The notes under the pieces are model-generated. The model saw nothing but the letters and a program-made list of their open reading frames with translations, had not been told where the DNA came from and searched no databases. The position numbers were made by a program, and so were the translations under genes. A DNA stretch of 58,477 nucleotides from NCBI GenBank assembly GCA_030065115.1, contig JASJDO010000006.1, forward strand, positions 1-58,477. The letters run 5' to 3'. Below, in pieces: positions 50,611 to 58,477 of this stretch (positions within the stretch are counted from its first letter, which is position 1; every line of letters starts with the position of its first letter). This DNA is from Rhizobiaceae bacterium (GTDB taxonomy: Bacteria > Pseudomonadota > Alphaproteobacteria > Rhizobiales > Rhizobiaceae).

Positions 50611-52221
50611 ATGGCCAAAGTGAACATCATCGACACAACCCTTGGCAACGTTACAACTCCACTACCAGGTGATGGGGTTGAGCGAATCGATGCAGAAGCG
50701 GTTAACTCGAAGGAAAATCGCTCGCTTTACGAAGCGCGCAAGAAAATTCATCCACAACGGGCCACTGGTACTTTCAGGAAGTTCAAGTGGATCGTGATGA
50801 TCATTACACTTGGTATCTACTATCTGACTCCATGGATCAGATGGGAGAGGGGGCACGGTTTGCCGGATCAGGCTGTATTGCTCGATCTGGCAAATCGTCG
50901 TTTCTATTTCTTCATGATTGAGATTTGGCCGCATGAGTTCTTCTATGTGGCCGGAATGCTGGTTATGGCCGGGATTGGCCTGTTTCTGGTAACCTCTGTC
51001 CTTGGCCGTGCATGGTGTGGGTACACCTGTCCGCAAACAGTGTGGGTGGACCTCTTCCTGGTGGTTGAGCGTTTTTTTGAGGGTGACCGAAATGCCCGCA
51101 TAAAGCTGGATGCCAGCCCGTGGTCTTCTTCGAAACTGTATAAGCGGGTTGCGAAACATACCGTATGGATTGTCATATCGGTGCTCACTGGCGGCGCCTG
51201 GATTTTTTACTTTGCCGATGCCCCAACATTGTTGTCAGACTTTGTCGCAGGAAATTCTGCCTATGTCGCCTATGCAACTGTCGGCATCCTGACGGCCACA
51301 ACATATGTATTTGGCGGCCTGCTACGAGAACAGGTGTGCACCTACATGTGCCCATGGCCGCGCATTCAGGCAGCGATGCTTGATGAGAAATCCCTGACGG
51401 TGACCTATAATGACTGGCGCGGTGAACCACGCTCCCGACATGCAAAAAAGATGCGCAAGGACGGTGTTCCCACCGGAGATTGCGTCGATTGCAATGCCTG
51501 TGTTGCTGTTTGTCCAATGGGGATAGATATCCGCGACGGCCAGCAGATGGAGTGCATCACTTGCGCTCTTTGCATTGATGCTTGTGATAATGTCATGTCC
51601 AAGCTGGGCCTTGAAAAGGGGCTTATTGCCTATGCAACGCTGGAAGATTATGAAGCAAATATGGCGCTTGCAGGAGCGGGCAAACACATTTCCGAACCCG
51701 TTATCACGCCAGAAAACGTTCGAGACAAAGCCGGCAAGCTCTCTGAAAAAGTCTCAAGTTTTTCACCAAAGGTGTTCTTACGCACAAGAACCCTGATTTA
51801 TCTCGGGATATATGCAGCGATCGGTATTTTCATGATCACACATCTTACCATGCGTGATCGACTGGATGTGAAGGTATTGCATGACCGCAATCCGCAATTC
51901 GTGGTGCTCAGTGATGGCTCAATTCGCAATGGATACGAGGTGAAAATTCTCAATATGAAAGGCGAAGCGCAACAGTTTCTGATTACTGTTGGCGGTCTAA
52001 GGGGGCCATTGATTTCCGAAGCTGGTTCCAAAGGTATTCCGCGCAATTGGCTGGCAACTGAAGTTCAACCCGACCAAACCCGTGCAATCAAGGTGTTCCT
52101 GACCATGCGGCCGGACCGGATTTTCCAATCCTCAACTCCGTTCACGTTTACTGTCTCACAGATGGGCAGCACCGACCAGAAAACCGTCAAAACCATTTTC
52201 AACTCAGCTCTGGAGAACTGA
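50611..52221 (+). CDS. ccoG: Cytochrome oxidase accessory ferredoxin CcoG/FixG
   Basis: A 536-residue membrane ferredoxin needed for copper handling during cbb3 assembly. Five or so predicted helices flank the motifs CGYTCPQTVWVD and CTYMCPWPRIQ. Two [4Fe-4S] sites follow: CVDCNACVAVCP and CITCALCIDACD. The ATG at 50611 is used; a GTG three bases upstream is possible. An immunoglobulin-like domain closes the C-terminus (about 415-536). Confidence 0.96.
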   Translation: MAKVNIIDTTLGNVTTPLPGDGVERIDAEAVNSKENRSLYEARKKIHPQRATGTFRKFKWIVMIITLGIYYLTPWIRWERGHGLPDQAVLLDLANRRFYFFMIEIWPHEFFYVAGMLVMAGIGLFLVTSVLGRAWCGYTCPQTVWVDLFLVVERFFEGDRNARIKLDASPWSSSKLYKRVAKHTVWIVISVLTGGAWIFYFADAPTLLSDFVAGNSAYVAYATVGILTATTYVFGGLLREQVCTYMCPWPRIQAAMLDEKSLTVTYNDWRGEPRSRHAKKMRKDGVPTGDCVDCNACVAVCPMGIDIRDGQQMECITCALCIDACDNVMSKLGLEKGLIAYATLEDYEANMALAGAGKHISEPVITPENVRDKAGKLSEKVSSFSPKVFLRTRTLIYLGIYAAIGIFMITHLTMRDRLDVKVLHDRNPQFVVLSDGSIRNGYEVKILNMKGEAQQFLITVGGLRGPLISEAGSKGIPRNWLATEVQPDQTRAIKVFLTMRPDRIFQSSTPFTFTVSQMGSTDQKTVKTIFNSALEN

Positions 52222-52225
52222 TGTA

Positions 52226-52735
52226 ATGACTACGACAATACCAAATAATCACGTTCCGCAGTTTACAGGCAAGCATATGATACTGGTGATGGTCTGTTTC
52301 TTTGGCGTGATCATCATTGTGAATTTTACGATGGCATATCTGGCATCCAACACCTGGACAGGTCTGGTTGTGAAAAACACCTATGTGGCCAGCCAACACT
52401 ACAACGAGACACTGGAAGCTGCCGAAAAGCAGAATGCACTCGGACTTGGTTCGAAGATATCCTATCATAAAAACCAGCTGGTTTTTTCCATCTATGATCG
52501 CGACGGAAAACAGGTGTCTATTGCCAATCCGACATTGAAGATTGGTCGCCCGGCATTTGAGCAAGCAGATCAAGTCATGAGTTTCTTGCCCGGAAAGAGT
52601 TTTTCAAATCATATCCCAATTCATCTCAAGCCTGGCGTTTGGGCATTGACCATCACCGGTGAAGTGAGCGGGGAACCCTACCGCCGTGATGCACGAATGT
52701 TCGTAAATAGCGACAATGTTGGAGCCATCGAATGA
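52226..52735 (+). CDS. ccoH: cbb3 oxidase assembly protein CcoH/FixH
   Basis: A 169-residue membrane-anchored FixH-family protein: one N-terminal helix (about 15-40, MILVMVCFFGVIIIVNFTMAY), then a periplasmic domain with the typical NTWTGLVVKNTYVASQHYN and GVWALTITGEV. It helps assemble the oxidase with CcoI. It lies four bases after ccoG and overlaps ccoI by four bases. Confidence 0.95.
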   Translation: MTTTIPNNHVPQFTGKHMILVMVCFFGVIIIVNFTMAYLASNTWTGLVVKNTYVASQHYNETLEAAEKQNALGLGSKISYHKNQLVFSIYDRDGKQVSIANPTLKIGRPAFEQADQVMSFLPGKSFSNHIPIHLKPGVWALTITGEVSGEPYRRDARMFVNSDNVGAIE

Positions 52736-55038
52736 CCTGCTGCGCCGCCGCAATCAGCAGTCCCGAACTTTGCAGAGAAACACTGCAACGGACTCGCACG
52801 CTGGAAGAGCAACGAATTGTTTTGGCTTCAGTCCAGCTTTCCAACGGCTGCTACAAGACGGACTTTATCGTTCCGACAATGCATTGTGTCGCTTGTATTG
52901 GCACAATTGAACGCGGGCTTGCTGACATCGCCCCTGTCAAGCAAGTCCGCGCAAATCTCTCGCTTTCAACCGTTAGCGTGACATGGGATCCTGCCCAAGG
53001 AGATGGATGCGATATCACTGACGCGTTGCATCGACTGGGTTTTGAACATCACTTGTGTGACATTTCCGACACTAAAAAAGAGAAAAACAGCGAAACCAAG
53101 AACTTATTGATCGCACTTGCTGTAGCAGGATTTGCTGCGGCAAACGTCATGCTTCTTTCCGTTTCTGTCTGGTCCGGAGCAGACGCAGAAACCGCTCAAC
53201 TGTTTAACCTGATTGCCGGACTGATTGCCGTCCCGACCGTTCTCTTTTCAGGTCGCCCGTTCTTTCGATCGGCACTAATGTCATTGTCCGGTGGTCGCTT
53301 GAACATGGATATTCCTATTTCACTGGCGGTCATTCTAGCCCTTGGGATGAGTGTATTCGAAAGCATGTCAGGCGGCATCGAAACCTATTTTGATGCAAGT
53401 GTGACCCTCTTGTTCTTTCTGTTGATCGGAAGATATCTAGACCATCTCATGCGCCAGAAAGCACGCGGAGCTGTGGAACGTCTCGCACACCTCTCATCCA
53501 AGTTTGGCGTACGAATATTGCCAGACAAGAGCACTGTTCAACTTCCATTGAAAGACATCAAACCAGGCATGACACTGAGAGTTTTTGCGGGCGAACGTTT
53601 TCCCGTAAACTGTATGATCGTAACCGGCACCACTGACATCGACTGCGCGCATGTGACCGGCGAAAGTGAACACCTGACTGTAGCTGAGGATAGTCTGGTT
53701 GAAGCAGGCTCGCTAAACCTTTCCGCCAGTGTTGATGTGAAAGCCACTTCCGATGCCGAGAATTCATTCTTAGGCGAGATGCGACGGATGATTTCAGAAG
53801 CGGAAAACGGTCGAAGCAGCTATTTGCGAATTGCCGATCGCATGGCACAGATCTACGCACCGGCCGTTCACTTATTGGCATTTGTCGCCTTTTTGGGATG
53901 GATAATTGTTTCAGGGGGAGATTGGCACTTTTCCATTTATACGGCGATTGCAGTTCTTATCGTCACATGCCCCTGTGCACTTGGTCTTGCAGTTCCGGTG
54001 GCGCATGTAATCGCTGCAAACCGTCTGATGCAAGATGGCGTTTTGATGCGTGATGGCTCAGCACTGGAACGCCTGGCTGAAGTCGATACGGTGATCTTCG
54101 ACAAAACCGGTACATTGACCGTGGGAGAGCCTAGGGTGACGAGGGTGTTGGGTGACACAGCATCCCGTGAACCACTCATCAAGACACTGGCTGACAATTC
54201 TTCGCATCCCATTTCCAAAGCAGTTGCTAGCAGGTTTTTTGAAGCAGTATCTGTTGAACTCTCTGATCTCTCTGAACAGCCTGGCAAAGGAATCGAAGCG
54301 CGACACCAAGGAAAGCTTGTGCGCCTGGGAAAATCGAATTGGGTGGCTGAAATTGCGACTTCGCTGACATCACGAAATGAGGAACATTCTGTTTCCTTTG
54401 CAGTGGAAGGTCGTGAAATGGTGCATTTCGATACGCATGACGTCCTGCGTACAGGTGCCAAAGAATGCATTAAAGCGCTCGAGAGCAGTGGCTTAACCAC
54501 GGAAATGCTGTCCGGTGACCTTGCGTCGAAGGTTTCCAGGATCGCGGCAGAAGTCGGAATAGATGAATACCGGCACCGCCAAACACCACGGCAAAAAATT
54601 GATCGTATCAATGCACTTCAATCACAAGGCATCAAGCCATTGATGGTGGGCGACGGTATTAATGATGCGCCAGCACTTGCCGCAGGTCATGTTTCCTTCG
54701 TGCCCGCTTCAGCTTCCGATATCGGGCGTCAATCGGCGGATTTTGTGTTCACAAGGCCGTCTCTCATTGCAATACCGAATTCTTATAAGATTGCTCTTCA
54801 GACCGGAAAGATTGTGCGCCAGAATTTTGGTCTGGCGATCGCATATAATTGTATTGCGGTCCCACTTGCCATGGCAGGATTCGTGACGCCTCTGATTGCC
54901 GCCATCGCAATGTCGGCGTCTTCCATTCTTGTGGTGGCAAACAGTTTCCGTATCAATTTTCAAAACCATGAATCACATGGTGAGCCGCAAGAGAAGAATA
55001 AGGCAGATGCATTAAGCTACCGGAGTACCGCAGCATGA
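52732..55038 (+). CDS. ccoI: Copper P-type ATPase CcoI/FixI
   Basis: A 768-residue P1B-type ATPase that exports copper for cbb3 assembly. An N-terminal heavy-metal domain has the metal site CVAC at 52-55. The membrane metal-binding CPC is at about 413-415 (TCPCALGLAVP), the phosphorylated Asp at about 457 (DKTGTLT), and the hinge is MVGDGINDAPAL. Unlike CopA, it is a slow exporter. The N-terminus carries extra Cys residues (MTCCAAA), typical of FixI. It overlaps ccoH and ccoS by four bases each. Confidence 0.96.
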   Translation: MTCCAAAISSPELCRETLQRTRTLEEQRIVLASVQLSNGCYKTDFIVPTMHCVACIGTIERGLADIAPVKQVRANLSLSTVSVTWDPAQGDGCDITDALHRLGFEHHLCDISDTKKEKNSETKNLLIALAVAGFAAANVMLLSVSVWSGADAETAQLFNLIAGLIAVPTVLFSGRPFFRSALMSLSGGRLNMDIPISLAVILALGMSVFESMSGGIETYFDASVTLLFFLLIGRYLDHLMRQKARGAVERLAHLSSKFGVRILPDKSTVQLPLKDIKPGMTLRVFAGERFPVNCMIVTGTTDIDCAHVTGESEHLTVAEDSLVEAGSLNLSASVDVKATSDAENSFLGEMRRMISEAENGRSSYLRIADRMAQIYAPAVHLLAFVAFLGWIIVSGGDWHFSIYTAIAVLIVTCPCALGLAVPVAHVIAANRLMQDGVLMRDGSALERLAEVDTVIFDKTGTLTVGEPRVTRVLGDTASREPLIKTLADNSSHPISKAVASRFFEAVSVELSDLSEQPGKGIEARHQGKLVRLGKSNWVAEIATSLTSRNEEHSVSFAVEGREMVHFDTHDVLRTGAKECIKALESSGLTTEMLSGDLASKVSRIAAEVGIDEYRHRQTPRQKIDRINALQSQGIKPLMVGDGINDAPALAAGHVSFVPASASDIGRQSADFVFTRPSLIAIPNSYKIALQTGKIVRQNFGLAIAYNCIAVPLAMAGFVTPLIAAIAMSASSILVVANSFRINFQNHESHGEPQEKNKADALSYRSTAA

Positions 55039-55178
55039 ATCATCTTCTGGTTCTCATTCCCATTGCCTTGGGTCTCGGCTTTTTTGGGCTACTTGCATTC
55101 ATCTGGAGCTTGAAGTCAGGTCAGTATGACGACCTTGATGGCGCAGCAGAACGCATCCTTGAAGACGAAAATCCGTGA
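55035..55178 (+). CDS. ccoS: cbb3 oxidase maturation protein CcoS/FixS
   Basis: A 47-residue single-helix protein (MNHLLVLIPIALGLGFFGLL, then FIWSLKSGQYDDLDGAAERI), typical CcoS with the SGQYDDLDG motif after the helix. It is needed for cofactor insertion into the oxidase. Its ATG overlaps the ccoI stop by four bases; it closes the cluster. Confidence 0.92.
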   Translation: MNHLLVLIPIALGLGFFGLLAFIWSLKSGQYDDLDGAAERILEDENP

Positions 55179-55183
55179 TTCAA

Positions 55184-55197
55184 TTGATCCAGAGCAA
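55184..55197. promoter_or_regulatory. FNR-like box upstream of the universal stress protein
   Basis: TTGATCCAGAGCAA matches TTGAT-N4-ATCAA at nine of ten positions, with the centre 63 bases before the universal stress protein ATG. The first nine bases equal those of the perfect box upstream of ccoN. Confidence 0.5.
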
Positions 55198-55253
55198 AGA
55201 TCGCAAGCAAAACTCGATTTAGTTTTGATTTACACATCGGAAAGGAGACGCAG

Positions 55254-55664
55254 ATGTTCAAGAGAGTGTTGATACCTGTAGATATTGCTCACACAGAGAA
55301 GGCTGCTGAAATGGTTGAGGCTGCTAAACGTGTTGCCAACGACGAAACCCAGTTTGTCATTGCCAGCATTATTCACTCCGTTCCTGCACTTGCGGAACTT
55401 TCTGTACCGCAAGAATATTTTGATATGGCAGAAGAAGAGGCGCGGAAAACACTAACTGTGATCGCAAAGGAAAACGGTCTGGACGCGAAAATTGAACTCA
55501 GGGTCGGGCAACCTGCCAATGACATTCTAACGATGCAGAAAGAATTGGATATTGATCTTGTGATCATAGGTTCTCATAAACCGGGTTTGCAAGATTATTT
55601 CCTGGGCTCCACAGCCTCACGTGTAGTGCGCCATGCACAATGTCCTGTGTTGGTGATGCGCTAG
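55254..55664 (+). CDS. Universal stress protein (UspA family)
   Basis: A 136-residue single Usp domain: strand start FKRVLIPVDIA, and the ATP-binding G-x2-G-x9-GS pattern in GSHKPGLQDYFLGSTASRVV, ending CPVLVMR. It should bind ATP. Usp genes are often placed after cbb3 oxidase genes and made under low oxygen, and a near-FNR box lies upstream. An AAAGGAG site precedes the ATG. Confidence 0.93.
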   Translation: MFKRVLIPVDIAHTEKAAEMVEAAKRVANDETQFVIASIIHSVPALAELSVPQEYFDMAEEEARKTLTVIAKENGLDAKIELRVGQPANDILTMQKELDIDLVIIGSHKPGLQDYFLGSTASRVVRHAQCPVLVMR

Positions 55665-56440
55665 ATTTTGGAGACAAAACCCTGAAGATCAAAGCAGCAA
55701 CACTTGATGATTTACGCTACGCTCTTTCCATGGGTGCGCGCGATTTTGCCCGCGCGCCCCTGTTTGGACTGTTCTTTGGAGGATTCTTTGCACTGGGCGG
55801 AATAGCCCTAACATATGGCATCTTTGTTCTTGGCATTTTATGGCTTGCATATCCCCTGATCATTGGATTCTCATTGATCGGACCATTTATCGCTACTGGT
55901 TTATATGATGTGAGCCGGCGGCTGGAGGCAGACCAGTCACTAAATTGGCCAGACATTTTGCTCGTGATCTGGAAGCAGCATCGCCGCGAGTTTGGCTGGA
56001 TGGCTTTCGTAACACTGTTTATTTTCTGGATCTGGATGTATCAGATCAGGACGCTTGTTGCTGTATTTTTCGGATCATCCGGTTTCGCCAGCCTTGAACG
56101 TTTTCTGGAGGCGGTTTTCACGACGGATACCGGACTGACATTCCTTATCGTCGGACATCTAGTCGGGGCAGTGATCTCCCTGATTCTCTTCTCGCTCACG
56201 GTTATTTCGTGCCCGTTGTTGCTTGATCGCAATATCGATTTTGTTACCGCAATGGTGACCAGTATCCGTACAGTTCTGGCTTCACCGATTGTGATGCTTG
56301 GGTGGGGCAGCTTTGTGGTTGTTTGCGTGTTGCTTGCTGCAGTCCCCGCATTTGCTGGTCTGCTGGTGGTTTTACCCGTTTTGGGTCACGCTACCTGGCA
56401 TCTCTATAAAAGACTGGTTTCGGATCAATCCTCGACGTAA
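55640..56440 (+). CDS. DUF2189 integral membrane protein
   Basis: A 266-residue protein with about six predicted helices and the DUF2189 pattern (ATLDDLRYALSMGARDFARAP, LIGPFIATGLYDVSRRLE, SCPLLLDRNIDFVTAM). The ATG at 55640 lies inside the end of the Usp gene (25-base overlap); a later non-ATG start near LKIKAATLDD, after a GGAGAC site, would also fit the family. DUF2189 proteins have no known biochemical role but often lie near cytochrome oxidase genes. Confidence 0.85.
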   Translation: MSCVGDALDFGDKTLKIKAATLDDLRYALSMGARDFARAPLFGLFFGGFFALGGIALTYGIFVLGILWLAYPLIIGFSLIGPFIATGLYDVSRRLEADQSLNWPDILLVIWKQHRREFGWMAFVTLFIFWIWMYQIRTLVAVFFGSSGFASLERFLEAVFTTDTGLTFLIVGHLVGAVISLILFSLTVISCPLLLDRNIDFVTAMVTSIRTVLASPIVMLGWGSFVVVCVLLAAVPAFAGLLVVLPVLGHATWHLYKRLVSDQSST

Positions 56441-56579
56441 GTAGTGCAATGATCCGGTTGACGAAGGATCAGGTCATATACTTCTGCTGAAAACCTTGCC
56501 GGCGCAGATACCAACGCCGCTGTTTGCAGTAAAGCCTACATCGCAACCATCGGGGTGGAAAATAAATATCGCTTCTCAC

Positions 56580-57614
56580 TCAGTTGAAGGCGATCTGGGT
56601 TTTCATGGCCTGGCTTCTGTCGCCTGCCAACTCAAACCCTTTTACCGCATCTTCCAGAGGTACTGTATGAGAGATCAGGGGCTTCACATCAATCATGTTT
56701 TTTCGCATCAGATTAACTGCTATTTCGAATTCCTCGTGAAAGCGGAATGATCCGCGCAAATCAAGCTCCTTGGCGGTTAAGGCCTGCATGGGCAGGTTCA
56801 TGTCACCACCAAGTCCGAGTTGAACAACAACACCACGAGGGCGCATAGCAGCAATGCCACTGGCAAGGGCAGGTGCAGCGCCTGAACACTCAAACAAAAT
56901 GTCAAAATACCCTTTGCCTTGCTGATATTTATCAAGCTTCTCAGCAGAGGTCGCCATATTAATCGCTTCATCTGCACCAACCTTGGAAGCGAATGCCAAT
57001 GCTGAATCCACCAGATCAGTAATTATAATTTCTCCGGCTCCCGCTGCTCTTGCAGCAAGAACACACAACGTTCCGATTGGCCCGGACCCCGTAATCAGAA
57101 CACGTTTTCCAACAAGTTCACCGGCACGGCGCACACCATGCAAACACACAGATAATGGTTCAGCCATTGCAGCTTCGGCAGCGGTTAATCCTTCAGCTTT
57201 GACGCACTGACTTGCATCAGCAACAAGCATTTCCCTGAACGCACCCTGTATGTGTGGAAATGGCATTGCGGACCCGTAAAACCGCATGTTTTCACAGTGA
57301 TTGCGTTGGCCCTGGGCGCAATATTGGCAATGTCCGCAAGGTCTTGAAGGAGAAACCGCGACCAGATCACCGACATTCAGATTCGTGACACTATCACCAA
57401 GTTCCACAATATGGCCAGATACTTCATGACCGAGAACCATCGGTTCTTTCAGTCGAATGGTGTCGCCAATTCCACCATGGTTGTAATAGTGCAGATCAGA
57501 ACCACAAATGCCACCGGCAGCCATTTTCACAAGAACCTGCCCCTCTCCCACGGCGCTGACAGGGGTATCCTCGATACGCAAATCCTTCGCTTTGTGAATA
57601 ACAAGTGAACGCAT
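56580..57614 (-). CDS. idnD: L-idonate 5-dehydrogenase, zinc MDR family
   Basis: A 344-residue zinc alcohol dehydrogenase-type enzyme. The catalytic zinc ligands are in GGICGSDLHYY and GHEVSGHI, the structural zinc site has four Cys in CGHCQYCAQGQRNHC, and the NAD motif is GSGPIGTL. The HYYNHGGIGD segment is typical of L-idonate dehydrogenase, which oxidises L-idonate to 5-keto-D-gluconate. It lies nine bases after idnO, which takes the keto product further. Confidence 0.88.
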   Translation of the reverse strand: MRSLVIHKAKDLRIEDTPVSAVGEGQVLVKMAAGGICGSDLHYYNHGGIGDTIRLKEPMVLGHEVSGHIVELGDSVTNLNVGDLVAVSPSRPCGHCQYCAQGQRNHCENMRFYGSAMPFPHIQGAFREMLVADASQCVKAEGLTAAEAAMAEPLSVCLHGVRRAGELVGKRVLITGSGPIGTLCVLAARAAGAGEIIITDLVDSALAFASKVGADEAINMATSAEKLDKYQQGKGYFDILFECSGAAPALASGIAAMRPRGVVVQLGLGGDMNLPMQALTAKELDLRGSFRFHEEFEIAVNLMRKNMIDVKPLISHTVPLEDAVKGFELAGDRSQAMKTQIAFN

Positions 57615-57623
57615 GTCTTTTCC

Positions 57624-58391
57624 TTACAAGCTGGCCGTAATGCCACCATCAACATAAATCGTCTGACCATTAACGAACTCTGATGCCGCCGAACTCAGAA
57701 AAACGCAAGCGCCTACCAGTTCTTCGACTTTGCCCCAGCGACCTGCCGGTGTACGCTTTTCGAGCCATGCACTGAACTCTGGATCAGCGACCAATGCTGC
57801 GTTGAGCGGAGTATCAAAATACCCGGGTGCAACGGCATTGCAATTCAGGCCATATTTGGCCCAATCTGTCGCCATCCCCTTTGTTAGATTGCCAACTGCA
57901 CCTTTGGTGGCAGTATACGGTGCAATTCCCGGACGGGCCAAAGACGTTTGAACCGAAGCTATGTTGATAATCTTACCCTTGCCTCGTTTGATCATGTGAC
58001 GAGCACACGCTTGCCCAACACTGAATACCGATGAAACATTCGTTGCCAGAAGTTTGGAGAACATGTCTTCGGGAAAATCCTCTAAGGGCGTTCTAAATTG
58101 CATACCTGCATTGTTTACCAATATATCAATTGAACCGTCATCTGCTTCGAATTTATCAATTGCTTCACTCACTGCAGCATGATCAACGGCATCAAATGGA
58201 AGCTCGTGAACTATTGCTCCTTGAGAACGCAATTCATCGGCAGCTTTGGACAGTTTTGCTGTGTCTCTGCCATTCAGGATGATTGCAGCGCCGGCTTCAG
58301 AGAGGCCCTTTGCAAGAGCAAATCCAATCCCTTGTGAAGAGCCGGTGACAAGGGCAGTCTTCCCCTCCAGATCAAACAGTTTTTGAGACAT
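57624..58391 (-). CDS. idnO: Gluconate 5-dehydrogenase, SDR family
   Basis: A 255-residue classical SDR: TGSSQGIGFAL, NNAG, the Ser in INIASVQ, Y-x3-K in YTATK and the C-terminal YVDGG. The segment MQFRTPLEDF (after NNAG) is typical of gluconate 5-dehydrogenases, which reduce 5-keto-D-gluconate to D-gluconate. With idnD downstream, the pair converts L-idonate to gluconate. Confidence 0.88.
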   Translation of the reverse strand: MSQKLFDLEGKTALVTGSSQGIGFALAKGLSEAGAAIILNGRDTAKLSKAADELRSQGAIVHELPFDAVDHAAVSEAIDKFEADDGSIDILVNNAGMQFRTPLEDFPEDMFSKLLATNVSSVFSVGQACARHMIKRGKGKIINIASVQTSLARPGIAPYTATKGAVGNLTKGMATDWAKYGLNCNAVAPGYFDTPLNAALVADPEFSAWLEKRTPAGRWGKVEELVGACVFLSSAASEFVNGQTIYVDGGITASL

Positions 58392-58412
58392 TTTGGTTTT
58401 TTCCTGTTTTTG

Positions 58413-58477
58413 TTATCCGCGACCGATGAATGGCATAGCAGTTGCCATTACGGTGATAAACTGAACATTTGCTGATA
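58413..58477 (-). CDS. C-terminal tail of an unknown gene, cut by the right edge
   Basis: A frame enters from the right edge on the minus strand and ends with a TAA at 58413, giving the tail VQFITVMATAMPFIGRG. Only 20 residues are visible. From the idn context it could be the end of a TRAP or other transporter permease, but too little is present to decide. It ends 21 bases before idnO. Confidence 0.35.
   Translation of the reverse strand, partial: SANVQFITVMATAMPFIGRG

Noticed and set aside
1-58477. CRISPR arrays, tRNA/rRNA genes, insertion sequences, phage genes
   Set aside because: No regularly spaced repeats, cloverleaf sequences, transposase or integrase motifs or terminal inverted repeats were found on reading both strands.

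Overview
The window looks like a chromosomal segment of an alphaproteobacterium, most likely a marine member of the Hyphomicrobiales/Rhizobiales or a close relative. Supporting this are the rnd-lptC-lptA order, a rhizobial-type ccoNOQP-ccoGHIS (fixNOQP-fixGHIS) cluster with an FnrL/FnrN-type regulator, an AqpS-ArsC arsenic pair, GlxA-type AraC control of quaternary-amine genes, candidate CtrA boxes (TTAA-N7-TTAA), and a DMSP lyase of the DddP type. The genus is inferred from gene content only. No rRNA, tRNA, CRISPR array, phage or insertion sequence was recognised. The gene content is that of a metabolically versatile core/accessory chromosome.

Layout from left to right. 1-1529: end of an LPS-export operon (rnd, lptC, partial lptA, minus strand). 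1700-5360: plus-strand single genes (PilZ protein, dddP, an OmpA-like lipoprotein behind two CtrA-like boxes, an acyltransferase). 5376-6445: arsenate reductase and aquaglyceroporin. 6517-15010: a tightly packed nine-gene minus-strand operon (choline-sulfatase-like enzyme, CntA/YeaW-like Rieske oxygenase, SDR, HEAT-like protein, BKACE, PatD-like aldehyde dehydrogenase, SDR, carnitine/hydroxyacyl-CoA dehydrogenase-like enzyme, carboxymuconolactone-decarboxylase-like protein), with a divergent GlxA-family regulator at 15098-16111. This looks like a catabolic route for a sulfated or carnitine-like quaternary amine and is the most interesting unexplained system here. 16108-27850: a 14-gene urea operon, urtA-urtB-GNAT-urtCDE-ureDABCEF-CMD-ureG, which couples urea uptake to hydrolysis and carries two unexpected passengers.

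28155-32167: a four-gene unit with a flavin monooxygenase, a BASS-type transporter, an epimerase-like enzyme and an SDR, substrate unknown. 32238-37169: a secreted caspase-like protein, a CHASE2 adenylate cyclase and a small exported protein, probably one signalling unit. 37269-44361: a probable sulfoacetate or related carboxylate system, with an acyl-CoA ligase (SauT-like), an acylating aldehyde dehydrogenase (SauS-like), a tripartite tricarboxylate transporter (tctABC), and a divergent LacI-family regulator with a near-perfect operator between.

44484-56440: the microaerobic module, containing fnrL, hemN (apparently frameshifted in an A6 run), a hemerythrin-domain gene, ccoNOQP-ccoGHIS, a universal stress protein and a DUF2189 membrane protein. 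A perfect FNR box lies between hemerythrin-hemN and ccoN. 56580 to the end: idnD and idnO for L-idonate/gluconate use, with the tail of another minus-strand frame running off the right edge. Overlapping stop/start codons throughout the minus-strand clusters point to long polycistronic messages. All functional calls rest on recognised motifs and family resemblance read by eye; no database search was run.
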